Assembly: GCA_029572555.1 (NCBI GenBank) | Contig: JAKPVM010000004.1 | Span: forward strand, 1 to 37,647 | DNA: 37,647 nt | Direction: 5' to 3' | Source: Verrucomicrobiota bacterium | GTDB lineage: Bacteria > Verrucomicrobiota > Verrucomicrobiia > Limisphaerales > JAKPVM01 | Part shown: positions 16,848 to 24,501 of the stretch, piece after piece | Layout: each line of letters opens with the position of its first letter | Position numbering within the stretch: the stretch's first letter is position 1 | Translations under genes and position numbers: made by a program | The notes under the pieces: model-generated | Database searches by the model: none | The model's input: only the letters and a program-made list of their open reading frames with translations | Told to the model about the DNA's origin: nothing

Positions 16848-18188
16848 CTATCCTATTCTTTCGATTTTTGCGCCAAGCGTTGAAAGTCGTTCATCGATTT
16901 TGTAAAATCCACGGTCTATTTGCGATATATTAAAGATTGTAGATTCTCCATGAGCGCATAGAGCGCCGATTAATAGAGCCATACCAGCGCGTATATCCGG
17001 GCTGTTCAATCGGGCGCTATGAAGAGTTGATGGACCGATAACTACGGCGCGATGTGGGTCGCATAGGATTATCCTTGCGCCCATACTGAGAAGGCTATCG
17101 GTAAAATATAGCCTTGATTCATACATTTTTTCATGAATTAAAACAGTGCCTTTGCATTGAGTTGCGGTAACCAGCGCCACAGAGGTCAAATCAGAAGGAA
17201 ATCCCGGCCAGGGCGCATCATCTATTTTTGTGATTGCCCCGCCTATTTCGGCAACTATTTTTAATGACTGTTTTCTGGGAACAATTAAATCGTTTCCACT
17301 TTCTACGGTCTGGATTCCAAGTTTTCCCATTACCATCCGTATCATTCTTAGGTCGTTTATGTTCACATTTTTTATGCATAGTTCGCCTTTAGTCACAACC
17401 GCAAGCGAGATAAAACTCCCAATTTCTTGATAATCCGGTCCAATCCGATGAACTGCGCCTTTTAGTTTTTCCACACCTTTTATCCGCAATACATTTGTTC
17501 CAATCCCGTCAATTTGAGCGCCCATTAGATTTAACATTTTGCATAATCCCTGCACATGCGGTTCACTTGCAGCGTTTCTAATTATAGTATCGCCCTCGGC
17601 AAGAGATGCGGCACAGACAGCATTTTCAGTTGCTGTAACAGAGGCTTCATCAAGGAGAATATCCGCGCCTTTTAACTTTTTGGCTTTCAACTCAAATCCA
17701 AACGGTTTGACTTTAACCTGCGCTCCTAATTCTCTCAATGCGAGGATGTGTGTATCAAGCCGTCTTCTTCCAATTCTATCACCACCCGGACGCGGTAGCA
17801 CTACGCGACCGTATCTTGCAAGTAATGGACCTGCAAGCGTTATTGAGCCGCGCAGATTACCGCACAAATCAATAGAAAGCCTTGTCTTTACCTTCCCTGT
17901 TGTTTGAACAACCGCGGCCGACGGCGACGGACATTCAACATTGACGCCAAGCGAACGCAAAATCTTTACCATCACCTTTACATCTTCAATGAGAGGAAGG
18001 TTCTCCAAAAATACCTTTTCATTAGTCAAACAACATGCTGCAAGCGCAGGCAAAGCTTCATTTTTATTGCCTTGTGGGGTGATTTCCCCGCTTATGGAAT
18101 TACCACCTTGAATCCTAAAAAAAGCGCCTGCCGCTATTTGTGTGTCGCGCTGTTGTTCATCTATACCATATTTTAATTCATCGGCCAT
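16848..18188 (-). CDS. murA: UDP-N-acetylglucosamine 1-carboxyvinyltransferase with Asp at the fosfomycin-target position
   Basis: A protein of 446 residues, slightly longer than Escherichia coli MurA because of a ~20-residue N-terminal extension. Motifs include [14 protein letters not shown] (38-51), with the conserved Lys/Asn, and the active loop [15 protein letters not shown] (134-148). [21 protein letters not shown] and [11 protein letters not shown] follow, with a C-terminal IDRGFYKID. The enzyme transfers enolpyruvate from PEP to UDP-GlcNAc in the first committed step of peptidoglycan synthesis. In most bacteria the loop contains GGC; here the codon at 17778-17780 is GAT, giving Asp137 at the place of Cys115. 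That change is known from fosfomycin-insensitive MurA of Mycobacterium and Chlamydia. The gene is followed by the small secreted-protein gene. Confidence 0.93.
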   Translation of the reverse strand: MADELKYGIDEQQRDTQIAAGAFFRIQGGNSISGEITPQGNKNEALPALAACCLTNEKVFLENLPLIEDVKVMVKILRSLGVNVECPSPSAAVVQTTGKVKTRLSIDLCGNLRGSITLAGPLLARYGRVVLPRPGGDRIGRRRLDTHILALRELGAQVKVKPFGFELKAKKLKGADILLDEASVTATENAVCAASLAEGDTIIRNAASEPHVQGLCKMLNLMGAQIDGIGTNVLRIKGVEKLKGAVHRIGPDYQEIGSFISLAVVTKGELCIKNVNINDLRMIRMVMGKLGIQTVESGNDLIVPRKQSLKIVAEIGGAITKIDDAPWPGFPSDLTSVALVTATQCKGTVLIHEKMYESRLYFTDSLLSMGARIILCDPHRAVVIGPSTLHSARLNSPDIRAGMALLIGALCAHGESTIFNISQIDRGFYKIDERLSTLGAKIERIG

Positions 18189-18575
18189 AAAAACCTTTTT
18201 AACTGTTTAATTGAAGAAATCAAAACAATGTTATTCACAAAATAATGATATGAAATTATGTGATTAAAAACTAAAATGAAATAGAATTTTTTTAATTTGT
18301 AAAATTTTAAAAAGAATGTTTGATGCTGTAAAATTTCTTGATTGCAAATCCTGAATTTAGAATTGGATAAAATTCAAGTTATTTCAGATTACTTTTAAAA
18401 TAATTTTCAAAAAATTTTATTTATTTTAAAAAATAATAGAATATATTATCAGTTGTGTAAGAAATTATGATAAATGTAACTAATTGAATATAAAAGAGTT
18501 GTAAAAGTGGTATCTCTGAATATTTAACAAAATTAATAAATTGTAAAAATTATCAAAAATTTTATAAAAAAGCAC
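18189..18575. other. A+T-rich non-coding stretch upstream of murA
   Basis: About 390 bases of very A+T-rich sequence with many stops in all frames and no recognisable gene. It must hold the murA promoter on the minus strand. TTATTCACA at 18231-18239 fits the DnaA-box consensus, but it is alone, so it is not evidence for an origin. No clear inverted or tandem repeat stands out. Confidence 0.5.
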
Positions 18576-18606
18576 TTGACAGTCCTTTTAATACGTGTTT
18601 TATTAC
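18576..18606 (+). promoter_or_regulatory. Probable sigma70-type promoter of the small RNA
   Basis: A perfect -35 hexamer TTGACA lies at 18576-18581. The -10 candidates are TTTATT (17-bp spacer, 18599-18604) or TATTAC (19-bp spacer, 18601-18606), each matching four of six positions. No open frame follows; instead a structured RNA and a strong terminator lie downstream. Confidence 0.5.
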
Positions 18607-18611
18607 TGCAA

Positions 18612-18777
18612 CTAAATTTGAGAAAGATTTTAGAATTGTTCTTTGAGAGTTTTTGAATTTCTGCGCAGGCTCTGATACAAGTCGGCGCAGAGTAACCTAC
18701 TGTATCCTACGTGTATTATCGAAATTCCCCGGGTCATTACAGCCACCCTCTGGCTGAATGACCCGGTTTTTATTTTT
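18612..18777 (+). ncRNA. Candidate structured small RNA (~165 nt) with intrinsic terminator
   Basis: The segment between a TTGACA promoter and a strong terminator contains no ATG-initiated open frame. It shows defined pairing: GAATTT (18655-18660) can pair with AAATTC (18722-18727) as a closing stem. Immediately inside, CTGCGC (18661-18666) pairs with GCGCAG (18685-18690) around an 18-nt loop. The remaining ~30 nt up to 18720 appears mostly unpaired. The closing stem is followed at once by the terminator hairpin, whose loop is CCCTC. I do not recognise an Rfam family; 6S RNA, SRP RNA, tmRNA and RNase P features are not evident. The 5' end is estimated from the promoter position. It could instead be a long leader, but only a tRNA gene follows the terminator. 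Confidence 0.55.
18729..18777 (+). terminator. Very strong rho-independent terminator
   Basis: CCGGGTCATT (18729-18738) pairs perfectly with AATGACCCGG (18757-18766). Inside it CAGCCA (18740-18745) pairs with TGGCTG (18751-18756), leaving one bulged A at 18739 and the loop CCCTC. The 16-bp stem is followed by TTTTTATTTTT. It stands out sharply in an otherwise A+T-rich region. Confidence 0.93.
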
Positions 18778-18812
18778 AGGCATAAAAAACTATTGCCAAA
18801 AAAATATTTTAA

Positions 18813-18842
18813 TTGCTTTATTTTGTATCTCGTTAGTATATT
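18813..18842 (+). promoter_or_regulatory. Probable promoter of tRNA-Pro
   Basis: TTGCTT (18813-18818) and TATATT (18837-18842), separated by 18 bp, place a start about 7-8 bp before the mature tRNA 5' end at 18857. That spacing is reasonable for a single tRNA transcript separated from the upstream RNA by the terminator. Confidence 0.4.
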
Positions 18843-18856
18843 TTACTTCGTGTTGT

Positions 18857-18934
18857 CGGAGCGTAGCTCAGCCTGGCTAGAGCACTTGGTTTGGGACCAA
18901 GACGTCGCCGGTTCGAATCCGGCCGCTCCGACCA
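18857..18934 (+). tRNA. tRNA-Pro, anticodon TGG
   Basis: A full cloverleaf is visible. The acceptor stem CGGAGCG (18857-18863) pairs with CGCTCCG (18924-18930), followed by A and an encoded CCA (18932-18934). The D arm is GCTC/GAGC. The anticodon stem is CTTGG/CCAAG with loop TTTGGGA, giving anticodon TGG for proline. The T arm is GCCGG/CCGGC with loop TTCGAAT. Total length is 78 nt. No other tRNA is adjacent. Confidence 0.97.
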
Positions 18935-19265
18935 TTCTGTTTTAAGGAAAAGGGGCGCTAAAATGCCATACTCAAGTCAACAAATTTAGTAAATCTTCAA
19001 TTTGGTAAGCGCATCCTGTCTGTGTTTTTTTTAAATAAAAATAGAAATTATAAAAAGATAAACAGGATTTATTTATAATCCTGTTTATCCTGCCTATCTT
19101 TTAAAATAAATTAAAATTCTATAAATAATTTATCATTGCGTTACTACTCTTTCATAATTTTCTGTTGGTTTTAAACTGTTTTTTGCCCTGATTTTCTTGT
19201 TTCAAAATTGTTATTAGGTGTAATTTCATCAATATTGAGTTTCTTTATTGGTGGCAGAAGTGAAA
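18935..19265. other. Intergenic stretch with a repeat-like hairpin
   Basis: About 330 bases between tRNA-Pro and the MFS transporter. It carries the perfect inverted repeat listed separately and several ATCCTGT-like words (about 19012-19019, 19078-19085). No open frame of useful size is present, and the 3' part (about 19110-19247) is plain A+T-rich DNA that presumably includes the transporter promoter. Confidence 0.5.
19057..19089. repeat. Perfect 13-bp inverted repeat, possible dispersed repeat unit
   Basis: GATAAACAGGATT (19057-19069) and AATCCTGTTTATC (19077-19089) are exact reverse complements around the loop TATTTAT. The copy of ATCCTGTYTRT upstream (about 19012) and CCTGCCTATC just downstream (19089-19098) show further relatives of the same word. 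The composition, without a T-run directly after the stem, looks more like a dispersed palindromic element than a terminator, although a T-rich stretch begins about 10 nt later. Confidence 0.6.
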
Positions 19266-20705
19266 ATGAATAGTGCATTTGAAAGTACGCGTTTTATCAG
19301 ACGTTATAGGGTTTTGGCTGCGGTTATGCTGGGCGGTATTATGGGACCAATTGACGGCAGCATAGTCAATGTTGTCCTGCCAACTATCAGCCAGTCTTTT
19401 GCAGTCGGCATTTCTACGGCGCAATGGGTTCCAATGATTTATCTGCTGACGATTAGCAGTTTGCTGCTTTTTTATGGTCGGTTAGGCGATATTTTTGGAT
19501 ATAAAAAAGTTTATTTAATCGGGCTTACGGGATTTGTTGTCGTTTCTGGACTATGCGGTATTGCGCCAACAATACATTGGCTAATTGTGTTTAGGGCTAT
19601 TCAAGGGCTTGCTGCGGGTATGATGATGTCGGTGTCTCACGCTATCATTACGGCATCGTTTCCGACAACAGAGCGAGGTAAGGCTCTTGGAATTAACGCA
19701 ATAAGCGTTTCTGCTGGTTTGGCGATAGGTCCGTCACTCGGCGGATTCATTACTTCTTTATTAGGCTGGCGTTTTGTTTTTCTTATTAACATTCCTGTTG
19801 GCATTGTTGCTATATTATGGGGACGACGGGTTATCCCTAAATTTAAGGGACATCCTGCGCAGATAGATGTTCAGGGTGCGATTACAGCCTTTATTTTTTT
19901 GTTTTCTATTCTTTTGTCAGTGAACTGTTTTCAAAATCAGGGCTTGAGTTATTTGACTATTATAATGTTTTTTATTGCAGTTATATCAGGGTTTTGTTTC
20001 TTTAAAATAGAAAGCACCGTTAAGCAACCAATGCTAAAACTGAGCCTTTTTAAAAATTCAACCTTCTCACTTGCCAATGTTAGCGCATTGTTGAACTATA
20101 TGTCCCAGTATGTGATGGTGTTTCTGACGCCATTTTATCTACAAAGGGTGTTGCATTATACCACGAACAACATTGGTCTGATTATGGTTTCGTTTCCGTT
20201 AGCGGTGATGGTAATTGCGCCGTTTAGCGGGTCGTTGTCTGATAAGATGGGGACAACAGCATTGGCTTGTCTTGGCGCGGGTATATGTGCGCTGTCGTTG
20301 TTTCTTATGAGCCAGTTAACAGCCGCCGCTAATTCTTTTGATATTGTATGGCGGTTGGCTCTCTTTGGCTTTGGGACGGGTATTTTCCAATCCCCGAACA
20401 ATAGCGCAGTGATGGGTAGTGTGCCCCGAAATCATCTTGGTATAGCATCTGGGATTCTGGCAACGATGCGGAATTTAGGTATGTTTTTGGGGATTGCTAT
20501 TGCTGGCGCAGTTCTTTATGCAATCGTTCCATCTCATATTCTTAAAAAAACCGCCCTTGAAAATACAGATATTGTAACTTTCTTATACGGATTAAAGCAC
20601 GCTTACATTGTAGGAGGAATCTTAACCGGCATTGCCACTATTACCTCCCTTATTAGAAGAGCAAATGGCAAGGAAGAAAATGGGGAAGTAGAGGTAAGGG
20701 ATTAG
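19266..20705 (+). CDS. MFS transporter, DHA2 (EmrB/QacA) family
   Basis: The frame opens at TTG 19248, with a GTG at 19251; the ATG at 19266 is preferred, giving 479 residues. The protein is hydrophobic throughout, with about 14 predicted membrane segments. It carries the DHA2 signature near the first helix (GPIDGSIVNVVLPTIS) and motif A GRLGDIFGYKKV after helix 2. RAIQGLAAGMMM and the motif C-like SVSAGLAIGPSLGGFIT follow. This family exports drugs or metabolites by proton antiport. No MFP/EmrA partner is adjacent. A terminator-like hairpin follows the stop. The substrate cannot be told from sequence. Confidence 0.9.
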   Translation: MNSAFESTRFIRRYRVLAAVMLGGIMGPIDGSIVNVVLPTISQSFAVGISTAQWVPMIYLLTISSLLLFYGRLGDIFGYKKVYLIGLTGFVVVSGLCGIAPTIHWLIVFRAIQGLAAGMMMSVSHAIITASFPTTERGKALGINAISVSAGLAIGPSLGGFITSLLGWRFVFLINIPVGIVAILWGRRVIPKFKGHPAQIDVQGAITAFIFLFSILLSVNCFQNQGLSYLTIIMFFIAVISGFCFFKIESTVKQPMLKLSLFKNSTFSLANVSALLNYMSQYVMVFLTPFYLQRVLHYTTNNIGLIMVSFPLAVMVIAPFSGSLSDKMGTTALACLGAGICALSLFLMSQLTAAANSFDIVWRLALFGFGTGIFQSPNNSAVMGSVPRNHLGIASGILATMRNLGMFLGIAIAGAVLYAIVPSHILKKTALENTDIVTFLYGLKHAYIVGGILTGIATITSLIRRANGKEENGEVEVRD

Positions 20706-20732
20706 TTTTCTTATTGATGAATAAGAAAGTGG

Positions 20733-20764
20733 CGTCGGCATCCTTGCCGACGATTTTATTTCTT
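20733..20764 (+). terminator. Rho-independent terminator after the MFS gene
   Basis: CGTCGGCA (20733-20740) and TGCCGACG (20745-20752) form a perfect 8-bp stem with loop TCCT, followed by ATTTTATTTCTTTCTT. It is placed 27 bp after the transporter stop. The GTCGGCA/TGCCGAC palindrome could also be a copy of a dispersed repeat. Confidence 0.75.
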
Positions 20765-20811
20765 TCTTGCATAAGTTTATTAAACAGTGATTATTGGAGA
20801 AATTACATTTT

Positions 20812-22035
20812 ATGAAAAAGGAAAATTCAACAACGGTTAGTCGGCGCAGTTTTATAAAAGCGACTGCAACCACAGCAGTTACGTTTTCTATTGTTTCACC
20901 ACAACTGGTTAGTGGTTCTGAGGCAAATTCAAAAATCAATATTGGAATAATCGGCTGTGGAGGTCGTGGTCAGTGGATAACCGATTTGTTCCAGAAAAAT
21001 GGAAATTATAATATCGCAGCGGTAAGCGATTATTTTCAGGACAGGGTTGATTCAGCAGGCAAGAGGTTTAATGTGCCGGAGAGCAACAGGTTTACTGGAC
21101 TGAACGGTTATAAGCGCTTGCTTGATTTGAAGATTGACGCAGTTGCAATTGAAACACCACCGTATTTTCATCCGCAACAGGCAGCCGATGCTGTTCAGGT
21201 TAGCAAACATGTCTATTTAGCAAAGCCAATAGCCGTTGATGTGCCGGGGTGTTTGTCCGTTTCAGAAAGCGGTAAAAAGGCAACGGGTAAAAAACTTGCG
21301 TTTTTGGTGGATTTTCAAACCCGCGCACATCCTGCATACCAGGAGGTCGTTAACAGGACATATAAAGGCGATATTGGAAAAATTATAACTGTGTTTGCAG
21401 AGTATCAGACCAATTTAATGTTTGAAGGAACGGATAGTTATTTGAAAAAAGACCCGACAAATCCGGAGGTGCGTTTGCGTTCGTGGGGTGTGGATAGAAT
21501 TTTGTCTGGCGATGTTATAACGGAGCAAAACATTCATACTCTGGATGTGGCAACCTGGTTTATAAATGCAGACCCGATTAAGGCTTATGGGACAGGTGGT
21601 AAGACGCGTCCGTTTGTTGGTGATTGCTGGGATCATTTTGCTGTGATTTATTATTTTCCAAATGATATTGTTTGTGTCTTTTGTTCAAAACAGGTCGGGT
21701 TTGGATATGATGATATTATGTGCAGAGTGCACGGGACGACAGGGACGATTGAGACCCATTACTCTGGCAAAGTCTGGATGCGAAGTCGTGAAGATGGTTA
21801 TAATGGTGATACACGAAACCTTTACGAAGATGGCACGGTAAGAAATATCGCAAGATTTTATAACGATATAGTAAAAGGTGATTTTTCAAATCCGACCGTA
21901 TCACCGAGCGTAAGGAGTAATTTAACGACGATTCTTGGCAGGCAGGCTGCTTACAAGAACGGCGAAGTGACCTGGGACCAGATGATGAACTCGGGTGAAA
22001 AGTTCGAATTTAATACCAAAGGACTTAAGATTTAG
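20812..22035 (+). CDS. Tat-exported Gfo/Idh/MocA family oxidoreductase
   Basis: The frame is open from TTG 20794; the ATG at 20812, with GGAGA about 11 nt upstream, is preferred (407 residues). The N-terminus has a twin-arginine signal, SRRSFIKA, followed by a hydrophobic stretch ending near SGSEA. A Rossmann NAD(P)-binding motif follows (INIGIIGCGGRG), then the family's AKP motif in HVYLAKPIAVDVPG, where EKP is more common. The rest is the alpha/beta substrate-binding domain. Members oxidise or epimerise sugars or inositols, or open glycosidic bonds by redox. Tat export implies folding with the cofactor inside before transport. The 3' end overlaps the convergent glycosylase gene by 11 bp. 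Confidence 0.9.
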   Translation: MKKENSTTVSRRSFIKATATTAVTFSIVSPQLVSGSEANSKINIGIIGCGGRGQWITDLFQKNGNYNIAAVSDYFQDRVDSAGKRFNVPESNRFTGLNGYKRLLDLKIDAVAIETPPYFHPQQAADAVQVSKHVYLAKPIAVDVPGCLSVSESGKKATGKKLAFLVDFQTRAHPAYQEVVNRTYKGDIGKIITVFAEYQTNLMFEGTDSYLKKDPTNPEVRLRSWGVDRILSGDVITEQNIHTLDVATWFINADPIKAYGTGGKTRPFVGDCWDHFAVIYYFPNDIVCVFCSKQVGFGYDDIMCRVHGTTGTIETHYSGKVWMRSREDGYNGDTRNLYEDGTVRNIARFYNDIVKGDFSNPTVSPSVRSNLTTILGRQAAYKNGEVTWDQMMNSGEKFEFNTKGLKI

Positions 22036-22627
22036 TATCATTTAAAATAGTTGAAACGATTTGTTTTAATTGTGGAAGCACCTCTTTCTCAAACCAGAGG
22101 TTATTTCTAAACCACATTATGTTTCTTGGGCTGGGATGAGGAATAGGGAAAAAATGGGGCAGATATTCATTATAAGCGCGAACTGTGTCTGCCATAGTTT
22201 TTTTAAGTCTTCCTTTTAAATAAAAGTTCTGTGCGTGGTTGCCTACAAGCAAGGTTAATTTTAATTTATTTAAATGTTTTCTAAATTCGGGGTGCCATTT
22301 TGGCGCGCATTCCGGCATTGGTGGAATATCTCCGCGAACGCTCTTTCCCGGATAACATAGTCCTGCTGGAATTATTGCAATTTTTGATTCATTATAAAAT
22401 TGTTCACGGTTAAGATTAAGCCACAAACGAAGTCTATCGCCTGATGGGTCGTTCCATGGAATACCAGTCTTATGCACCCGAATACCAGGCGCCTGTCCCA
22501 CAATTAAAAGATTTGCGGTAGCGGAAACTATAAAAATTGGTTTAGGCGGAAAAGGGAGTTTTCTTTCGCAGATGCGGCATTGTTTTACTCGTTTTATCAG
22601 TTGGATCAAAGTTTCTTTCATAAGCAT
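22025..22627 (-). CDS. Uracil-DNA glycosylase superfamily protein with probable Fe-S cluster
   Basis: The frame runs open to 22705, but homology by eye begins at KETLIQLIKRVKQCRIC, so the ATG at 22627 (or 22621) is the likely start, giving about 200 residues. Motif A is IVGQAPGIRVHKTG, followed by PWNDPSGDRLRLWL. The late motif is IPHPSPRNIMWF. Four Cys (CRIC, then one in LCYPGK and one in ECAPKW) are placed as in iron-sulfur members of the superfamily. Such enzymes remove uracil or other deaminated bases from DNA. The exact subfamily, and hence the base removed, is not settled by eye. Confidence 0.82.
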   Translation of the reverse strand: MLMKETLIQLIKRVKQCRICERKLPFPPKPIFIVSATANLLIVGQAPGIRVHKTGIPWNDPSGDRLRLWLNLNREQFYNESKIAIIPAGLCYPGKSVRGDIPPMPECAPKWHPEFRKHLNKLKLTLLVGNHAQNFYLKGRLKKTMADTVRAYNEYLPHFFPIPHPSPRNIMWFRNNLWFEKEVLPQLKQIVSTILNDTKS

Positions 22628-22776
22628 AAATACGGTTTTTATGAAATTATAAGAAAGAAAATTCGAGATTTTTACAATGGATTTTCGCTTTTTTGATAAT
22701 GTCATTAGAGTTCATCGATTTACTTTGTCTAAAAGATTAAATATTTTTCTAAAATAAGTGGGCTGAGAATGTTTTG

Positions 22777-22980
22777 CTATTCTTTTTCTCTCTGGTTTTC
22801 TTTTTGTTCAAAAATCCAGTCTTCATAATGAAATTCAGGCTTTAATATCCGTTCGCCAATTTTATCGCCGAGTCTTTCTTCAAGTTGTTTTGTAAATTCT
22901 ACACATTCAGAACCTTTTGAACCAAGAACCTCGATTGTTTGAGTTCCGTCCTTATGAAGGGTGATTTTTATCTTCTTCAT
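22777..22980 (-). CDS. DUF2997 family small protein
   Basis: A protein of 67 residues. The pattern MKKIKITLHKDGTQTIEVLGSKGSEC followed by a helix with TKQLEERLG (about 30-38) matches DUF2997. In that family a short beta hairpin with G..G..C and a single conserved Cys precede one helix. It starts 2 bp after the stop of the DUF1257 gene, and the two families are commonly encoded side by side (for example in cyanobacteria, where the DUF1257 member is Ycf35). The role is unknown. The charged C-terminus (KENQREKE) is an extension beyond the usual core. Confidence 0.75.
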   Translation of the reverse strand: MKKIKITLHKDGTQTIEVLGSKGSECVEFTKQLEERLGDKIGERILKPEFHYEDWIFEQKENQREKE

Positions 22981-22982
22981 AA

Positions 22983-23375
22983 TTATGCCTTTTCTGACGC
23001 TGTAATGACAATATCGCCATTTGCCATAACTTCTTCATTTTCTATTACCATATTTTGATTGCGAAGTTGGTCTTTGATAACTACATAGGCATATCTATTT
23101 GTAATTTTTTGAATTAAATCCTCAGCTTTAATTTTGTGATAAGCATTGATAGCCCACAAATCACCAACTATATCGAAACCATCATCTGTTTTTACAAAAC
23201 CAATATTATAAGGCAAATCTGTCGTTATTAATATATCGGCATTGTATCTCCTTTTTTCCATATCCAGAACAAAAAGGTTTTCGCCGGTTTGAAAAGAAAG
23301 GTTTAATTCCTTGAGAGCTTCAATAAGGACTTCTTGTTCTTTAATTTTTGTTTTTACTTGAACTATATGTGACAT
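22983..23375 (-). CDS. DUF1257 (Ycf35-like) family protein
   Basis: A protein of 130 residues. It opens with MSHIVQVKTKIKEQEVLIEAL, closely matching the Ycf35/DUF1257 start (MSHF..I.T.I.D...L..AL). It contains NIGFVKTDDGFDIVGDLW, which corresponds to the conserved section of the family. Function is unknown; in other genomes it travels with DUF2997, as here, and often with an AAA ATPase, which is not in this window. The two genes form a tight pair and are probably translated together. Confidence 0.8.
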   Translation of the reverse strand: MSHIVQVKTKIKEQEVLIEALKELNLSFQTGENLFVLDMEKRRYNADILITTDLPYNIGFVKTDDGFDIVGDLWAINAYHKIKAEDLIQKITNRYAYVVIKDQLRNQNMVIENEEVMANGDIVITASEKA

Positions 23376-23440
23376 AAATAACAGCGGTTAATACAATAAC
23401 ATAAATCATTGACAATCCGCAAACGTGAATTTACCGGCAA

Positions 23441-24427
23441 TTATTTTTTTGATTTATGTCGCAATCTATCCATAGCCACGGCTGCAATTATTATTATGCC
23501 TGTTAAAATCTCCTGCACCCAATTTGGCAGACCCATCTGTGAACATCCTGAACGAATCACGGACATAATTAAAGCCCCCACAATGCTTCCTAAAACCGAT
23601 CCCTCACCACCGGCTAAACTACCTCCGCCGATAACAACAGCGGCAATTACATCAAGTTCAAGCCCAACTGCAACTGTTGGGTCTCCAACGGTCAACCTTG
23701 AAAACTGCATCACCCCAGCAAGTCCGGCGAATAATCCACAAATAGTATAAATATAAACTTTTATCCGATTGACCATTACGCCGCATAGCATTGCGGTTTG
23801 CTCATTGGAGCCTATGGCGACGGTATGCCTGCCGAGTTTTGTGTATTTTAAAACAACCGCAACCAGAATAGCCATAATTATCAAAATCCAGACACCAATA
23901 GGGACAAGCATCCATCGTTGTTCAGCAGAAAGCGATGCTAAAAGTTCGTTCAAGTATGTTTCAGGTGCGTCAACTTTTTGCTCATGAGAAAGCCCTTTGG
24001 CTGCGCCACGCACAACTAACATCATACCGAGTGTTACTATGAATGGAACAACCTTAAGTCTTGTTATGAATAAACCGTTAAAGGCGCCGCACAATCCACA
24101 AACAACTATCGCTAATAAAGCTGCTATCAATGGATGCGGTGTGTCAAATGATTTTAAGGTTATTGCTATAACCACAGTGCCCAGTGCGACCATTGAACCT
24201 ATTGACAGGTCAATCCCTCCCATAATGATTACAAGCGTCATCCCTAATGCGCCAATTCCAACAATCGTAGTCTGACGTGCAATAGTCTCGAGGTTTCTTC
24301 CGGAGCGAAAACTTTCTGGCGCAATAAAGGCAAATAGAGTGAATACAAAGATTAGCCCAATTATTGGACCTATGTGTTCAAGTATTGTTGTCTTTTTTAT
24401 CCAATTAAATTTTGATTGTGTAGACAT
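23441..24427 (-). CDS. RbsC-type sugar ABC transporter permease, orphan
   Basis: The frame opens at TTG 24451; the ATG at 24427 (MSTQSKFNWIKK) is preferred, giving 328 residues. The protein is mostly hydrophobic, with about 8-10 membrane segments, and carries hallmarks of the ribose/xylose/galactose permease group: GIDLSIGSMVALG, GLFITRLKVVPFIVTLGMM and VVIGGGSLAGGEGSVLGSIVGAL. It would form the inner-membrane channel for a monosaccharide or purine-like substrate. Neither an RbsA-type ATPase nor a periplasmic binding protein is adjacent, which is unusual, since these normally share an operon. A WYL regulator lies just upstream on the same strand. Confidence 0.9.
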   Translation of the reverse strand: MSTQSKFNWIKKTTILEHIGPIIGLIFVFTLFAFIAPESFRSGRNLETIARQTTIVGIGALGMTLVIIMGGIDLSIGSMVALGTVVIAITLKSFDTPHPLIAALLAIVVCGLCGAFNGLFITRLKVVPFIVTLGMMLVVRGAAKGLSHEQKVDAPETYLNELLASLSAEQRWMLVPIGVWILIIMAILVAVVLKYTKLGRHTVAIGSNEQTAMLCGVMVNRIKVYIYTICGLFAGLAGVMQFSRLTVGDPTVAVGLELDVIAAVVIGGGSLAGGEGSVLGSIVGALIMSVIRSGCSQMGLPNWVQEILTGIIIIAAVAMDRLRHKSKK

Positions 24428-24501
24428 AAAACAATCCAATTCAACGAACAATTTCAGATATTATTGTGAACATAATTTTATAAATGGCGGTTTCAGTCAA
24501 A

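Noticed and set aside
18231-18239. TTATTCACA matching the DnaA-box consensus in an A+T-rich region
   Set aside because: Only one box is present, and no dnaA, dnaN or gyrase gene or further boxes are nearby, so it is not evidence for an origin.
18612-18777. Small RNA being 6S RNA or a riboswitch leader
   Set aside because: The long double-stranded arms with a central bubble of 6S RNA are not seen, and no coding gene follows the terminator for a riboswitch to control.
23409-24275. Plus-strand open frames inside the DUF1257/permease region
   Set aside because: They are antisense to the RbsC-type permease, and the translated composition is that of a shadow frame.
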